From assembly GCA_046538375.1 (NCBI GenBank), contig JBKHJA010000021.1, positions 1 through 26,900 on the forward strand: 26,900 bases of DNA. Reading direction: 5' to 3'. This document shows, piece after piece, positions 16,342 through 24,044 of the stretch (its first letter is position 1; each line of letters starts with the position of its first letter). The notes below the pieces were generated by a model that saw only the letters and a program-made list of their open reading frames with translations, did not search any database and was not told the origin of the DNA. Source of the DNA: JBKHJA01 sp046538375. Lineage in GTDB: Bacteria; Acidobacteriota; Aminicenantia; Aminicenantales; Aminicenantaceae. A program made the translations under genes and the position numbers.

Positions 16342-16499
16342 GTCATCCAGAACAAACGGTTTTTTACCGAGTGTTTTTTCATTATTTCGAGCGTTTTCTT
16401 CGAGAATATAAGGATGGTTTCGAGAATGAGTATGGATATTTCCGGCCGGTTATCCAGGAGGTTGTGGACAAATATCTGGACTGTGGTAATCCGAAGTGC
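16320..16499 (+). mobile_element. N-terminal relic of an IS91-type transposase
   Basis: The frame reads GIYRQRHPEQTVFYRVFFHY, then FERFLREYKDGFENEYGYFR, then PVIQEVVDKYLDCGNPKC. This is the N-terminal zinc-binding region of IS91-family (Y2, rolling-circle) transposases, which usually begins with RHPE-T-hydrophobic and runs into a CG-x-P-x-CGFARIRCP zinc cluster. Here it breaks off inside the first zinc pair (CGNPKC-AREEE), and the following 32 codons are unrelated hydrophobic sequence. The region EYGYFRP to CGNP is repeated as a second, different relic at 25565-25627. The catalytic domain is gone. Confidence 0.75.
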
Positions 16500-16595
16500 G
16501 CAAGAGAGGAGGAGTCTATTTTGAAGCTTACTTTTTTGCTTTTTTTGTCGTTTTGTTTCTTTGTTTTATCCTTGACCTCATCCTTTTTCCTGTGA

Positions 16596-17033
16596 TATGT
16601 TCATTCCAGGATGTCAGTGGGTGGAAATTGAGGAAAATTGTGAGAGATTTGCCACAAGCATACACAAGCATAAAAAGGAAATTCCTATCTTTTCATTAAA
16701 GGAGAAATTTTGTATCCATATCAGTACTTTGTCCTGATCCCCAATAGTCTTTCATCCCGAGCTTTACTATTCACATAAGTTCTGTATAAAGAGACAATTT
16801 CCTGTTAAGTGGGAATTTATTTTGCTGAAAAACACACTTCCAGAACCGGCTGCGGTTTTCTGCTCGACCTTGGAACAGCTCCATTCCAAAAATAGGCCCA
16901 TTCCCTATGGCGGCATGATTTTTGCTGGTTCTATCAATCTCCAGCTGTCTTAAAATGAAGAAGGAGAAAAGTTGAAGCGACCAGCTATGTGCATATTTAA
17001 AATTTTTTAAAATAATTCTTATGGAGGTTGAAG
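16596..17033. other. 438-bp gap upstream of the cytochrome P460 gene
   Basis: No intact gene is visible. The first 100 bp continue an open frame (16496-16699) with a hydrophobic stretch and a basic tail, probably debris. A possible sigma-70 promoter for the P460 gene is TTGAAG (16972-16977), a 16-bp spacer and TATTTA (16994-16999), 35 bp before the ATG. The rest shows no clear hairpin or repeat. Confidence 0.4.
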
Positions 17034-17522
17034 ATGAGTAAATATTCTATCTTGGCTCTTCCGCTTCTGGCCGTTCTGTCCTTTGCCTCCCTCATGGTGG
17101 CTGCAAAAGACATGCCCTCTCCTGATGGAGAGAAGGTCTGGACTTACATCAGCCAAAAGAATCCTTACGTGAAGTGGGAGAAATGGCCGGGTTATCCAGG
17201 AATGTACCCAGGAGAGAGCCCTCACGGTGCCTACCTGAAGCTCTATGTCAACGCAATAGCTCTTAATGCCATCCAGGAAAAAAAGGAAATCATGCCCCAG
17301 GGAGCAGTGATAGTAAAGGAAAACTACGGAGAGGACCAGGAGACCTTGATTGCTGTCACTCCTATGTACAAGGTCAAGGGATATAATCCTGAGGCCGGGA
17401 ACTGGTTCTGGGCCAAATACGGAGCAGACGGAAAAGTCATGGCTGAAGGCAAGGTCAAAGGCTGTATCGACTGCCATAGCAAACGAAAGGAGAACGACTG
17501 GATATTCACAGAATCTAGGTGA
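17034..17522 (+). CDS. Cytochrome P460-family protein
   Basis: 162 residues. The signal peptide (ILALPLLAVLSFASLMVAA) directs it to the periplasm. One c-type heme site, C-I-D-C-H (144-148), lies near the C-terminus, as in cytochrome P460. The preceding segments (SPHGAYLKLYVNAIAL, GAVIVKENYG, AVTPMYKVKGYNPEAGNWFW) follow the family's beta-sheet core. P460 proteins oxidise hydroxylamine or handle nitric oxide in some bacteria, but many members are uncharacterised. The ATG at 17034 is preferred over a TTG at 17028 because TGGAGG is well placed. The sodC start follows 60 bp later, so both may answer oxidative or nitrosative stress. Confidence 0.88.
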   Translation: MSKYSILALPLLAVLSFASLMVAAKDMPSPDGEKVWTYISQKNPYVKWEKWPGYPGMYPGESPHGAYLKLYVNAIALNAIQEKKEIMPQGAVIVKENYGEDQETLIAVTPMYKVKGYNPEAGNWFWAKYGADGKVMAEGKVKGCIDCHSKRKENDWIFTESR

Positions 17523-17582
17523 TTATTTGTCTTCAACTTTTGTTTCTTTAGATGCGATCCGGAAAGGAGGATTGCACTAAGA

Positions 17583-18146
17583 ATGAAAAAACTCGCAATA
17601 TTGACTGTCCTTCTCATTTTTTTCACCCTATCCATGACCGGGTGTTCCAGAGAGGAGCCCATGGAAGAGATTATTCCCGTGGAAGAGGAAGCATCGGCCA
17701 CCAAAGCCGTTGCCGTTCTTTATCCCACTCAGGGAAACACGGCTAACGGAGTGGTAACCTTCACCCGAGTGGACAACGGCATCGAGATTGTCGCTGATGT
17801 GCAGGGTCTGACACCTGGAAAACATGGATTTCATATCCATGAATACGGCGACTGCAGCGCCCAGGACTCCGCATCCGCAGGAGGACATTTCAATCCTGAC
17901 CATATGCCCCACGGCGCGCCCGAAGATGCTGTCCGGCATGTGGGAGATCTCGGCAACCTGACAGCCGACGCGGAAGGTAAAGCCCACTATGAACGGGTGG
18001 ACAGCCTCATTTCCTTCAGCGGCCGCCATTCCATCATAGGGCTGGCGGTGATTGTTCACGCCGGCGAAGACGACCTCACATCTCAACCTGCAGGGAACGC
18101 CGGTCCCAGAGTAGCTTGCGGAGTGATCGGGATAGCGCAGAGATAA
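17583..18146 (+). CDS. sodC: Cu/Zn superoxide dismutase, lipoprotein form
   Basis: 187 residues; converts superoxide to oxygen and hydrogen peroxide outside the cytoplasm. The N-terminus is a lipoprotein signal with a lipobox ending MTGC (Cys21), so it is membrane-anchored. Metal ligands are all in place: HGFHIHEYGDC (copper His pair and first disulfide Cys), GGHFNP (bridging His), the HMPHGAPEDAVRHVGDLGNL zinc loop, and AVIVHAGEDD (copper His). GNAGPRVACGVIGIA supplies the substrate-guiding Arg and second disulfide Cys. A strong AAAGGAGG lies upstream, but 12 bases from the ATG, which is long. Its presence implies exposure to oxygen in an otherwise ferredoxin-using metabolism. Confidence 0.96.
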   Translation: MKKLAILTVLLIFFTLSMTGCSREEPMEEIIPVEEEASATKAVAVLYPTQGNTANGVVTFTRVDNGIEIVADVQGLTPGKHGFHIHEYGDCSAQDSASAGGHFNPDHMPHGAPEDAVRHVGDLGNLTADAEGKAHYERVDSLISFSGRHSIIGLAVIVHAGEDDLTSQPAGNAGPRVACGVIGIAQR

Positions 18147-18239
18147 AAAAACCGCCCCCAAAAGGCATCAGCCTTGTTTCTATGGATAAAGCTGACTTCC
18201 CTGGAAAGGAAGCATATCTTTTGAAGAAGGGAGGAAACC

Positions 18240-19235
18240 ATGGCAAAAGTTGCAATCAACGGTTTAGGAAGAATCGGTCGAGCAGCCCTTAAAATCATAC
18301 TGGAAACTCCTGAATTGGAGTTAGAGGCTGTCAATGACCTGGTCGCAAACGGAAATCTCGCTTATCTTCTAAGGTATGACACGGCCTATGGAAGATACCA
18401 GAAAAAGGTGGAGAGCGATGACAGCCACTTGACCGTGGACGGAAAAAAAATCAGGACTTTCCATGAAAAAGACCCTTCCCAGCTTCCCTGGAGAGAGCTG
18501 GAGATCGACCTGGTGTTTGAATGCACCGGAGCTTTCGCAAAACCAGAAGACCTGGTCAAACACGTAAAAGCAGGAGCCAAACATGTGATCCTCTCCGCTC
18601 CGGCCAAAGGCGATGAAGTGGCCACGGTGGTCCACGGAGTGAACACTCCTGATGAGGAATCTCCTGAGATCATTTCCTGCGCCAGCTGCACCACCAACTG
18701 CATCACTCCTGTGGTGGAAGTAATGGGAAGGAGAGTGGGGATCAAAAAAGCCGTCATGACCACTATCCACGCCTACACATCCACCCAGGGAATCGTTGAT
18801 GTCCCCAACAAAAAAATGAGGCGGGGACGGGCGGGAGCAGCTAATTTTGTGCCCACTTCAACCGGCGCAGCCAAAGCCACCACTAAAGCCCTTCCCCAGT
18901 ACCAAGGAAAATTTGACGGAGTGGCAGTTCGTGCACCCATCCTGGTGGGATCCCTTGCTGACATTATTTTCCTCACCGAAAAGGCCACCACTGTGGAAGA
19001 GGTCAACAACATCTTCAAGGAAGAATCCCGGACAGACCGCTATCAGGGTATCCTGGGAGTCACAGAAGAGCCTCTGGTCTCTTCGGACATCATCAAAGAT
19101 CCCCGGGCTTCCGTCGTCGACCTGTCCATGACTCAAGTGGTGGACGGTGACCTGGTCAAGGTGATGAGCTGGTATGACAACGAATGGGGATACGCCAGTC
19201 AGATGATCAAAGAGGCCCTCCGGATTCTGAAGTAA
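18240..19235 (+). CDS. gap: Glyceraldehyde-3-phosphate dehydrogenase, type I
   Basis: 331 residues, the normal length. The NAD-binding start INGLGRIGRAALK, the active-site SCASCTTNCITP (nucleophile Cys150), the catalytic His in TTIHAYTSTQ, the phosphate site region PTSTGAAKA and the C-terminal SWYDNEWGYASQM are all present. It oxidises glyceraldehyde 3-phosphate to 1,3-bisphosphoglycerate in glycolysis or runs in reverse. The Asp in VNDL fits NAD rather than NADP. The start has GGGAGG 5 bases upstream. No pgk or tpi follows; a phosphoribosyltransferase stub comes instead. Confidence 0.97.
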   Translation: MAKVAINGLGRIGRAALKIILETPELELEAVNDLVANGNLAYLLRYDTAYGRYQKKVESDDSHLTVDGKKIRTFHEKDPSQLPWRELEIDLVFECTGAFAKPEDLVKHVKAGAKHVILSAPAKGDEVATVVHGVNTPDEESPEIISCASCTTNCITPVVEVMGRRVGIKKAVMTTIHAYTSTQGIVDVPNKKMRRGRAGAANFVPTSTGAAKATTKALPQYQGKFDGVAVRAPILVGSLADIIFLTEKATTVEEVNNIFKEESRTDRYQGILGVTEEPLVSSDIIKDPRASVVDLSMTQVVDGDLVKVMSWYDNEWGYASQMIKEALRILK

Positions 19236-19252
19236 GGATTGACCAAGGAGTG

Positions 19253-19525
19253 ATGTTCCAAGATAGAAAGGACGCAGGAGAAAAACTGGCCAGGGCATTG
19301 GGGAAATACCAGAGCAAGAACGCCTTGGTCCTGGCTATCCCAGGGGGAGGAGTGGAAGTGGGAAATCAGGTAGCCAAACATCTTGGTGCTGATTTCTCTC
19401 TGCTGATAGCCAGAAAACTGCCCTATCCGGATAATCCCGAAGCAGGATTCGGGGCTGTAGCCGAGGATGGAATAGGGAACCTTGAGCACTCTGGTGCCAC
19501 ATCCTGCAGAACAAAGGAGGAACAA
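19253..19525 (+). pseudogene. N-terminal piece of a phosphoribosyltransferase, in frame with osmC
   Basis: The ATG at 19253 opens FQDRKDAGEKLARAL, then VLAIPGGGVEVGNQVAKHLG, LLIARKLPYPDNPEAGFGAV and AEDG. This is the start of the PRTase-fold proteins that normally continue for about 130 more residues to the PRPP loop (VDDGLATGAT-like). That half is missing. About 18 unrelated codons follow, then the osmC start, with no stop between. The Shine-Dalgarno is good (AAGGAG). Since the PRPP-binding loop is lost, it should be inactive as a transferase. It could be translated as an extension of OsmC (about 234 residues in total). Confidence 0.75.
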
Positions 19526-19957
19526 ATGCCCACAAGAAAAGCAACCGCATTTTGGGAAGGAACCTTAAAAAAGGGCAAAGGAAGGATTCAATCGGAAAGT
19601 GGAGCAGTGGAAGGAGCTTATTCTTTCGCATCCCGTTTTCAGCAGGGACAAGGAACCAATCCCGAAGAGCTGATCGGGGCAGCCCTTGCTGGCTGCTTTT
19701 CCATGGCCCTGGCCAGCGGGCTGGCTCAAAAAGGTTATGCTCCTGAAAGAATACAAACTACTGCCGGCGTTACCATTGAAAAAATCGGTAAGGGATTCGC
19801 TATCAGCCGCATCCGTCTTCAGACAGAAGCAGAGGTTCCGCAGATCGATGAGAATATCTTCCTTGAGCAGGCCCAAACGGCAAAGGACAACTGTCCGGTA
19901 TCCAAAGCCCTCAAGGGAACGGAAATCAGTCTTCAGGCAGAACTGAAATCCGGCTGA
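19526..19957 (+). CDS. osmC: OsmC-family organic hydroperoxide reductase
   Basis: 143 residues. The OsmC pattern is clear: WEGTLKKGKGRIQSESGAV at the start, then TNPEELIGAALAGCFSMALA with the first redox Cys, and AKDNCPVSKAL with the second. The family reduces organic hydroperoxides through these two thiols. The ATG at 19526 has AAAGGAGG 5 bases upstream, so it can start on its own although the upstream frame is open back to 19184. It lies seven bp before a membrane protein gene. With SodC nearby it suggests a peroxide and superoxide defence cluster. Confidence 0.93.
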   Translation: MPTRKATAFWEGTLKKGKGRIQSESGAVEGAYSFASRFQQGQGTNPEELIGAALAGCFSMALASGLAQKGYAPERIQTTAGVTIEKIGKGFAISRIRLQTEAEVPQIDENIFLEQAQTAKDNCPVSKALKGTEISLQAELKSG

Positions 19958-19964
19958 TAGAAAA

Positions 19965-20294
19965 ATGCTTAAAAAACAGAATATAAAAATACTGCTTCTT
20001 GCGGGACTGATTCTTATCTCCCTGGGTGGGTGGCTGCTGCATTTACGCTTTCATCCTCTCTCCAGCAACATCTCTTTCTCTGTTCCCTTAGCTGCCGGAA
20101 TCCTCAGCGTGGTGGCGGTTCCCCTGCTTTTCGGTTTCAAGAAAACCATCTCTTACGGATATGTCCTCAACGGCATTATCGTGATCATCGGAACCATCAC
20201 CATGGCTTATTATTCCCTGGCATTTCTTCCCCAGAGACTGAGCGTTCCTTACCTTGTCCTGAATACCACCTTCCCTGATATCGCCATTCTATGA
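19965..20294 (+). CDS. Small multi-spanning membrane protein ended by an in-frame TGA
   Basis: 109 residues with three membrane helices (about 8-25, 36-57 and 64-86). I do not recognise a named family. After the TGA at 20292-20294 the same frame stays open for 54 more codons and continues in protein-like style (TKFIRGKALFDLEL, then MARTDMPHRG). The native protein may therefore have been longer, with the TGA replacing a sense codon such as TGG or CGA. The Shine-Dalgarno is poor. It follows osmC by seven bp and may be read with it. Confidence 0.6.
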   Translation: MLKKQNIKILLLAGLILISLGGWLLHLRFHPLSSNISFSVPLAAGILSVVAVPLLFGFKKTISYGYVLNGIIVIIGTITMAYYSLAFLPQRLSVPYLVLNTTFPDIAIL

Positions 20295-20336
20295 ACAAAA
20301 TTCATCCGGGGCAAAGCTCTTTTTGACCTGGAGCTG

Positions 20337-20459
20337 ATGGCCCGTACTGACATGCCCCATAGAGGAAAATTCTTCCGCTACCCCAACATGGGATGGTGGT
20401 GGGTTCATCTGGTAGCCCTTTCTGCGGTCTATGCCCTGGGTCATTTCATCTGGAGATAG
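20337..20459 (+). CDS. 40-residue single-helix membrane mini-protein
   Basis: The ATG at 20337 is in frame with the preceding gene, 14 codons after its TGA stop. The product has a basic head (MARTDMPHRGKFFRY) and one membrane helix introduced by P-N-M-G-W-W-W-V-H, ending ALGHFIWR. The next mini-protein has the same F-x-P-G-W-W-x-x-H-x-x-A-x-x-x-x-x-x-L-G layout, which supports both being real. GGAG lies only three bases upstream, so translation by reading from the upstream gene is an alternative. Function unknown. Confidence 0.5.
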   Translation: MARTDMPHRGKFFRYPNMGWWWVHLVALSAVYALGHFIWR

Positions 20460-20468
20460 GAGGAAATA

Positions 20469-20564
20469 ATGAAGAGATTCCTGATGTTTAAGCCGGGATG
20501 GTGGATCCTTCACATCCTGGCAGTTATCTTCATTTTCTGGCTGGGCCGTGTGGTTAGGTTTTAA
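20469..20564 (+). CDS. 31-residue membrane mini-protein, sister of the preceding one
   Basis: The ATG at 20469 has an ideal AGGAGG six bases upstream, strong evidence for translation despite the short length. The product begins MKRFLMFKPGWWILHILAV and ends FWLGRVVRF: one membrane helix with a conserved P-G-W-W-x-x-H entry and an L-G exit shared with the 40-residue neighbour. It starts ten bp after the neighbour's stop. korA follows. Proteins of this size next to oxidoreductase genes can be small membrane subunits, but nothing here proves that. Confidence 0.65.
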   Translation: MKRFLMFKPGWWILHILAVIFIFWLGRVVRF

Positions 20565-20641
20565 ATATTTTTTTCTCCAGGAAAATCATGGGTCCAAAAG
20601 GAAAAAAGAAGAGAGATCATTCCACAAAGGAGGCTCAGGCC

Positions 20642-22396
20642 ATGGAAAAAACAAACCAGGATAAGCACTGTGATGTATCCATAAGAATAGGTGGCCAGGC
20701 TGGTCAGGGAATGAAGGTGATCAGCAGCCTGCTGGGAAAGACTTTTACCCGTCAAGGCCTGTGGGTTTTCACTAACCATGACATCATGTCCCGGATCAGA
20801 GGGGGGCACAACTTCTCCCAGATACGGCTCAGTGATCAGCCCATCAGAACTCTCTCAGCCCGAGTGGACATCCTCATCTGCCTGGATGAGAACACCTTGA
20901 GCCTTTACCGGGATGAGATTTCTGGATTGATCATCTATGATCAGGGAAAAGTCAAACGCAGACCTCGCGCAGGCCGGAAATTTCTTCCTGTTCCTCTGGA
21001 AGAAATTGCCAAAGAAACAGGTGGAAATCCAAAAATGGCTAACAGCGTGGCATCAGGGGCAGTGTTCGCTCTTCTCGATCTCCCTTTGGATGAGCTCAAA
21101 GCACTGCTGGAAGAAACCTTTAAAGACAAAGGAAGCGGTGTGTACAAGGCCAATAAGGATTGTGCTCAAGCGGGATATGATTTTGTCAAAAAGAACTATA
21201 AAGGTGATGCTTTCTGCCCGTTAAAGGTAAGCAGCAGTCCGCAAAGAAGAATGCTGGTGACAGGAAGCGAAGCCATAGCTTTGGGAGCATTGGCTTCCAA
21301 TATAAGGTTTTACTGCGGCTATCCCATGTCCCCATCCACACCTATCATGGAGTATCTGGCATCCAAACAAAAAGAATTCGGCCTGATCGTGGAGCAGACC
21401 GAGGACGAGATCTCGGCTATAAACATGGCTGTCGGTGCGTTCTTCTGTGGAGCACGCTCCATGGTGGCCACTTCAGGAGGAGGGCTGGCTTTGATGGTGG
21501 AGGGCATCAGCCTTGCCGGAATGACCGAGACACCTGTGGTCATAGCGGACTGCCAGCGTCCGGCTCCGGCCACAGGTCTTCCCACCCGGACAGAACAGGC
21601 TGACCTGCTGTATGTTGCCCACTCCGGCCACGGAGAATTCCCCCGGGCTGTACTGGCTCCCTCCTCAGCTGAGGAAGCATTTCTGCTGACCAGTAAGGCC
21701 TTTTATCTGGCAGAGAAATATCAGACTCCGGTGTTCATCCTGTGCGATCAATATTTTAATGATTCATCCTGGACCGTGGAGTCCTTTCCTGTGGAGAGAA
21801 CATTTGACCATAAACAAAGCCTGCTCCCGGCTGAAGAGCTGAAAAAGCTCTCTCCCTATTCCTACAGCAGATACGAGATAACGGACTCGGGGATATCTCC
21901 CCGTATCTTTCCAGGCACTCCTCACCAGGTCCTGTACGCAGACAGTGACGAACACACCGTGGAAGGGCACATCACCGAAAGTGCAGAGGTCCGAAAGGAT
22001 ATGGTGGATAAGAGGCTGAGAAAACTGAACGGCCTTAAGCAGGAGATGTCACCGCCTCAGATCTATCCGGATAAAAAAGCCCGTGAATATGTGGTCAGCT
22101 GGGGATCAACCAGGGCAGTAGTGGAAGAGGCAGTCCGAATCCTGAGAGAAAAAGGCCGGAACACAGGATACATCCATTTCAGTGAAGTCTTCCCTCTTAA
22201 AAAGAATGCCTTCCCTGCTGAGATAGCTAAGAACTCCCGACTCATCGCTGCGGAGAATAACGCCACCGGCCAGTTTGCCAAGCTGCTGAAGATGGAGACT
22301 GGTCTGGAGATCAAACACAAAATTCTCAAATATGACGGCCGGCCCTTTTCATCTCAGGACCTGGCTGCTCAAATCCAAAAGCTTGGGAGGAAATAA
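20642..22396 (+). CDS. korA: 2-oxoacid:ferredoxin oxidoreductase, fused gamma-alpha subunit (KorA-like)
   Basis: 584 residues. The N-terminal gamma domain begins VSIRIGGQAGQGMKVISSLL and runs to about 190. The alpha domain begins GSEAIALGALASNIRFYCGY with the PMSPSTPIMEYLA thiamine-site loop and has the ATSGGGLALMVEG and TRTEQADLLY segments. It decarboxylates a 2-oxoacid, probably 2-oxoglutarate, to the acyl-CoA and reduces ferredoxin, or runs in reverse. The ATG at 20642 is preferred because AAAGGAGG lies 8 bases upstream; an ATG at 20588 would add 18 very basic residues. korB follows 2 bp later. No separate ferredoxin (delta) gene is present. Confidence 0.93.
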   Translation: MEKTNQDKHCDVSIRIGGQAGQGMKVISSLLGKTFTRQGLWVFTNHDIMSRIRGGHNFSQIRLSDQPIRTLSARVDILICLDENTLSLYRDEISGLIIYDQGKVKRRPRAGRKFLPVPLEEIAKETGGNPKMANSVASGAVFALLDLPLDELKALLEETFKDKGSGVYKANKDCAQAGYDFVKKNYKGDAFCPLKVSSSPQRRMLVTGSEAIALGALASNIRFYCGYPMSPSTPIMEYLASKQKEFGLIVEQTEDEISAINMAVGAFFCGARSMVATSGGGLALMVEGISLAGMTETPVVIADCQRPAPATGLPTRTEQADLLYVAHSGHGEFPRAVLAPSSAEEAFLLTSKAFYLAEKYQTPVFILCDQYFNDSSWTVESFPVERTFDHKQSLLPAEELKKLSPYSYSRYEITDSGISPRIFPGTPHQVLYADSDEHTVEGHITESAEVRKDMVDKRLRKLNGLKQEMSPPQIYPDKKAREYVVSWGSTRAVVEEAVRILREKGRNTGYIHFSEVFPLKKNAFPAEIAKNSRLIAAENNATGQFAKLLKMETGLEIKHKILKYDGRPFSSQDLAAQIQKLGRK

Positions 22397-22398
22397 AG

Positions 22399-23256
22399 AT
22401 GGTAGAAATAGCTGATTATAAGAGCAGTGATCCCATAGCTTGGTGTCCAGGCTGCGGTAATTTCGGGATACTGAATGCCTTGAAAAAAGCGCTTGTGGAG
22501 CTTGAACTCAAGCCTGAAGAAATTCTTCTGGTCTCAGGTATTGGACAGGCGGCAAAGCTTCCCCATTATCTGCGTTGCAACACTTTTAACGGACTTCACG
22601 GCCGCACTCTTCCAGTGGCTACGGCTGCCAAGATCGCCAATCACAATTTAGTGGTCTTTGCGGATGGCGGCGACGGTGACGGGTATGCGGAAGGCGGCAA
22701 TCACTTTATCCATGCCATGCGCAGGAATATCGACATCACCTATCTGGTCCACAACAATCAAATCTACGGATTGACCAAGGGACAGGCTTCCCCTACCAGC
22801 GATGAAGATATGGTCACCGGAACCACTCCTGAAGGTAACTATGTCTTCCCTGAGAGGCCTCTGGCTCTGGCTGTAGCCAGCAACTGCAGCTTTGTGGCCA
22901 GGGGATTTGTCTCTGAGCAGGAGCACCTGGTGGAATTGATGCAGAAAGCGATCCAGAACCAGGGATTCTCCCTTCTGGAGATCCTCCAGCCCTGTGTTTC
23001 ATTCAATAAAATCAATACTTACAAGTGGTACGAACAAAGGGTTTACAAGCTGAATGACCATGATCACGATCCATACAACCGGACCGAAGCTTTCCGGAAA
23101 GCCTTGGAATGGGGCCAAAAAATACCTATCGGAGTGATTGCCCGGAGCCGGCGCAAAACCTATGAAGAACTGGTGGGCTTGAAGGGCTCCAAACCTCTTC
23201 TGGAGAGAGAGATAGAGAAGAAAAATCTGGAAAAATTTTTCCGGGAATTTTTCTGA
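22399..23256 (+). CDS. korB: 2-oxoacid:ferredoxin oxidoreductase, beta subunit (KorB-like)
   Basis: 285 residues. The thiamine diphosphate site GDGDGYAEGGNHFIHAMRRN and the following NNQIYGLTKGQASPTS are diagnostic of the beta subunit. CPGCG near the N-terminus and PCVSFN later supply the cysteines that bind the 4Fe-4S cluster. It forms the catalytic core with the gamma-alpha chain just upstream. GGGAGG precedes the start across the korA stop, so translation is coupled. The overall type matches two-gene KorAB enzymes, most often 2-oxoglutarate-specific, but pyruvate or other 2-oxoacids remain possible. Confidence 0.95.
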   Translation: MVEIADYKSSDPIAWCPGCGNFGILNALKKALVELELKPEEILLVSGIGQAAKLPHYLRCNTFNGLHGRTLPVATAAKIANHNLVVFADGGDGDGYAEGGNHFIHAMRRNIDITYLVHNNQIYGLTKGQASPTSDEDMVTGTTPEGNYVFPERPLALAVASNCSFVARGFVSEQEHLVELMQKAIQNQGFSLLEILQPCVSFNKINTYKWYEQRVYKLNDHDHDPYNRTEAFRKALEWGQKIPIGVIARSRRKTYEELVGLKGSKPLLEREIEKKNLEKFFREFF

Positions 23257-23276
23257 AGGAGAGAAACAATGCCCCC

Positions 23277-23501
23277 ATGGGGTGGAAGGTAGAACATTTA
23301 GTGGTGGTGGGAACTGTGTCCAACATCTGTGTTCTTCATACCGCAGCCTCGGCGGGGCTGCGCTGGTTCCATGTGGTGATGCCTGCTGACGGCATATCGG
23401 CCCAGACAGAATTTGACCAGGCCCTTATTCTTCGGCAGGTTTCATCGCTCTATGCAGGAGATGTGGTCAAATCCGTGGAGGATATTTGTTCAGAAAAATA
23501 G
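23277..23501 (+). pseudogene. C-terminal stub of a cysteine hydrolase (isochorismatase family)
   Basis: About 74 codons matching only the C-terminal third of the isochorismatase/nicotinamidase fold: HLVVVGTVSNICVLHTAASA contains the catalytic Cys, and FDQALILRQVSSLYAGDVV is the usual last segment. The N-terminal Asp and the middle Lys of the catalytic triad are missing, so it cannot be active. A well-placed AGGAGAG precedes an ATG at 23269, but that frame stops after seven codons and is out of phase. The native start therefore appears to have been joined to the tail by a deletion of roughly 100 codons plus a frame change. Confidence 0.8.
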
Positions 23502-23551
23502 ATACCGCCCATCTCTCATCCGGTTGAAATTCAAGACCAATGGAGGGAAAT

Positions 23552-24022
23552 ATGGAGGTCGCTTTTGCTTCTGACCATGCCGGATTCGCTTATAAAAAAG
23601 AACTGGTCCCTCACTTTCAGAAGAAAGGATACCAAATCATTGACCTGGGTGTTTTTGATGAATCGCTGGCTGATTATCCTGACGTGGCTGAGAAAATAGC
23701 TGAGGCGGTCATTAAGAAAAAGGTCAAAAAGGGCATTATCTTCTGCGGCAGCGGAGTGGGAGTCAGTGTGGCCGCTAATAAATTTCCTGGGATCAGGGCC
23801 GGTGTCTGTCATGATACCTACTCCGCTCATCAAGGAGTGGAGCATGATGACATCAATGTCCTGTGCCTGGGATCACGGGTAGTGGGATTGGAGCTCTGCC
23901 GGGAGATCTCGGAGATATTCCTGGAGGCGCGGTTCAGCGGTGAAAAGCGTCACCACCTCCGCCTCCAGAAGCTCCGTAATATTGAAAAACGCACCATGAG
24001 GACCCATATTCTGGATCGGTAG
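23552..24022 (+). CDS. rpiB: Ribose-5-phosphate isomerase B
   Basis: 156 residues; interconverts ribose 5-phosphate and ribulose 5-phosphate in the pentose phosphate pathway. ASDHAG (Asp8-His9), DYPD and CGSGVGVSVAANK with the catalytic Cys65 are the family's signature segments, and VLCLGSRVVG closes the active-site region. The ATG at 23552 has GGAGGG five bases upstream; an ATG 12 bp earlier lacks one. The family also includes allose and galactose 6-phosphate isomerases, but the general pattern fits RpiB. Confidence 0.93.
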   Translation: MEVAFASDHAGFAYKKELVPHFQKKGYQIIDLGVFDESLADYPDVAEKIAEAVIKKKVKKGIIFCGSGVGVSVAANKFPGIRAGVCHDTYSAHQGVEHDDINVLCLGSRVVGLELCREISEIFLEARFSGEKRHHLRLQKLRNIEKRTMRTHILDR

Positions 24023-24044
24023 CTCGATCTTAAACCTACTTCAT

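Noticed and set aside
19965..20564. Genome-wide use of TGA as a sense codon
   Set aside because: TGA ends the mutase, the helicase, KorB and other genes at exactly the expected protein end, so only a local explanation for the TGA at 20292 is reasonable.
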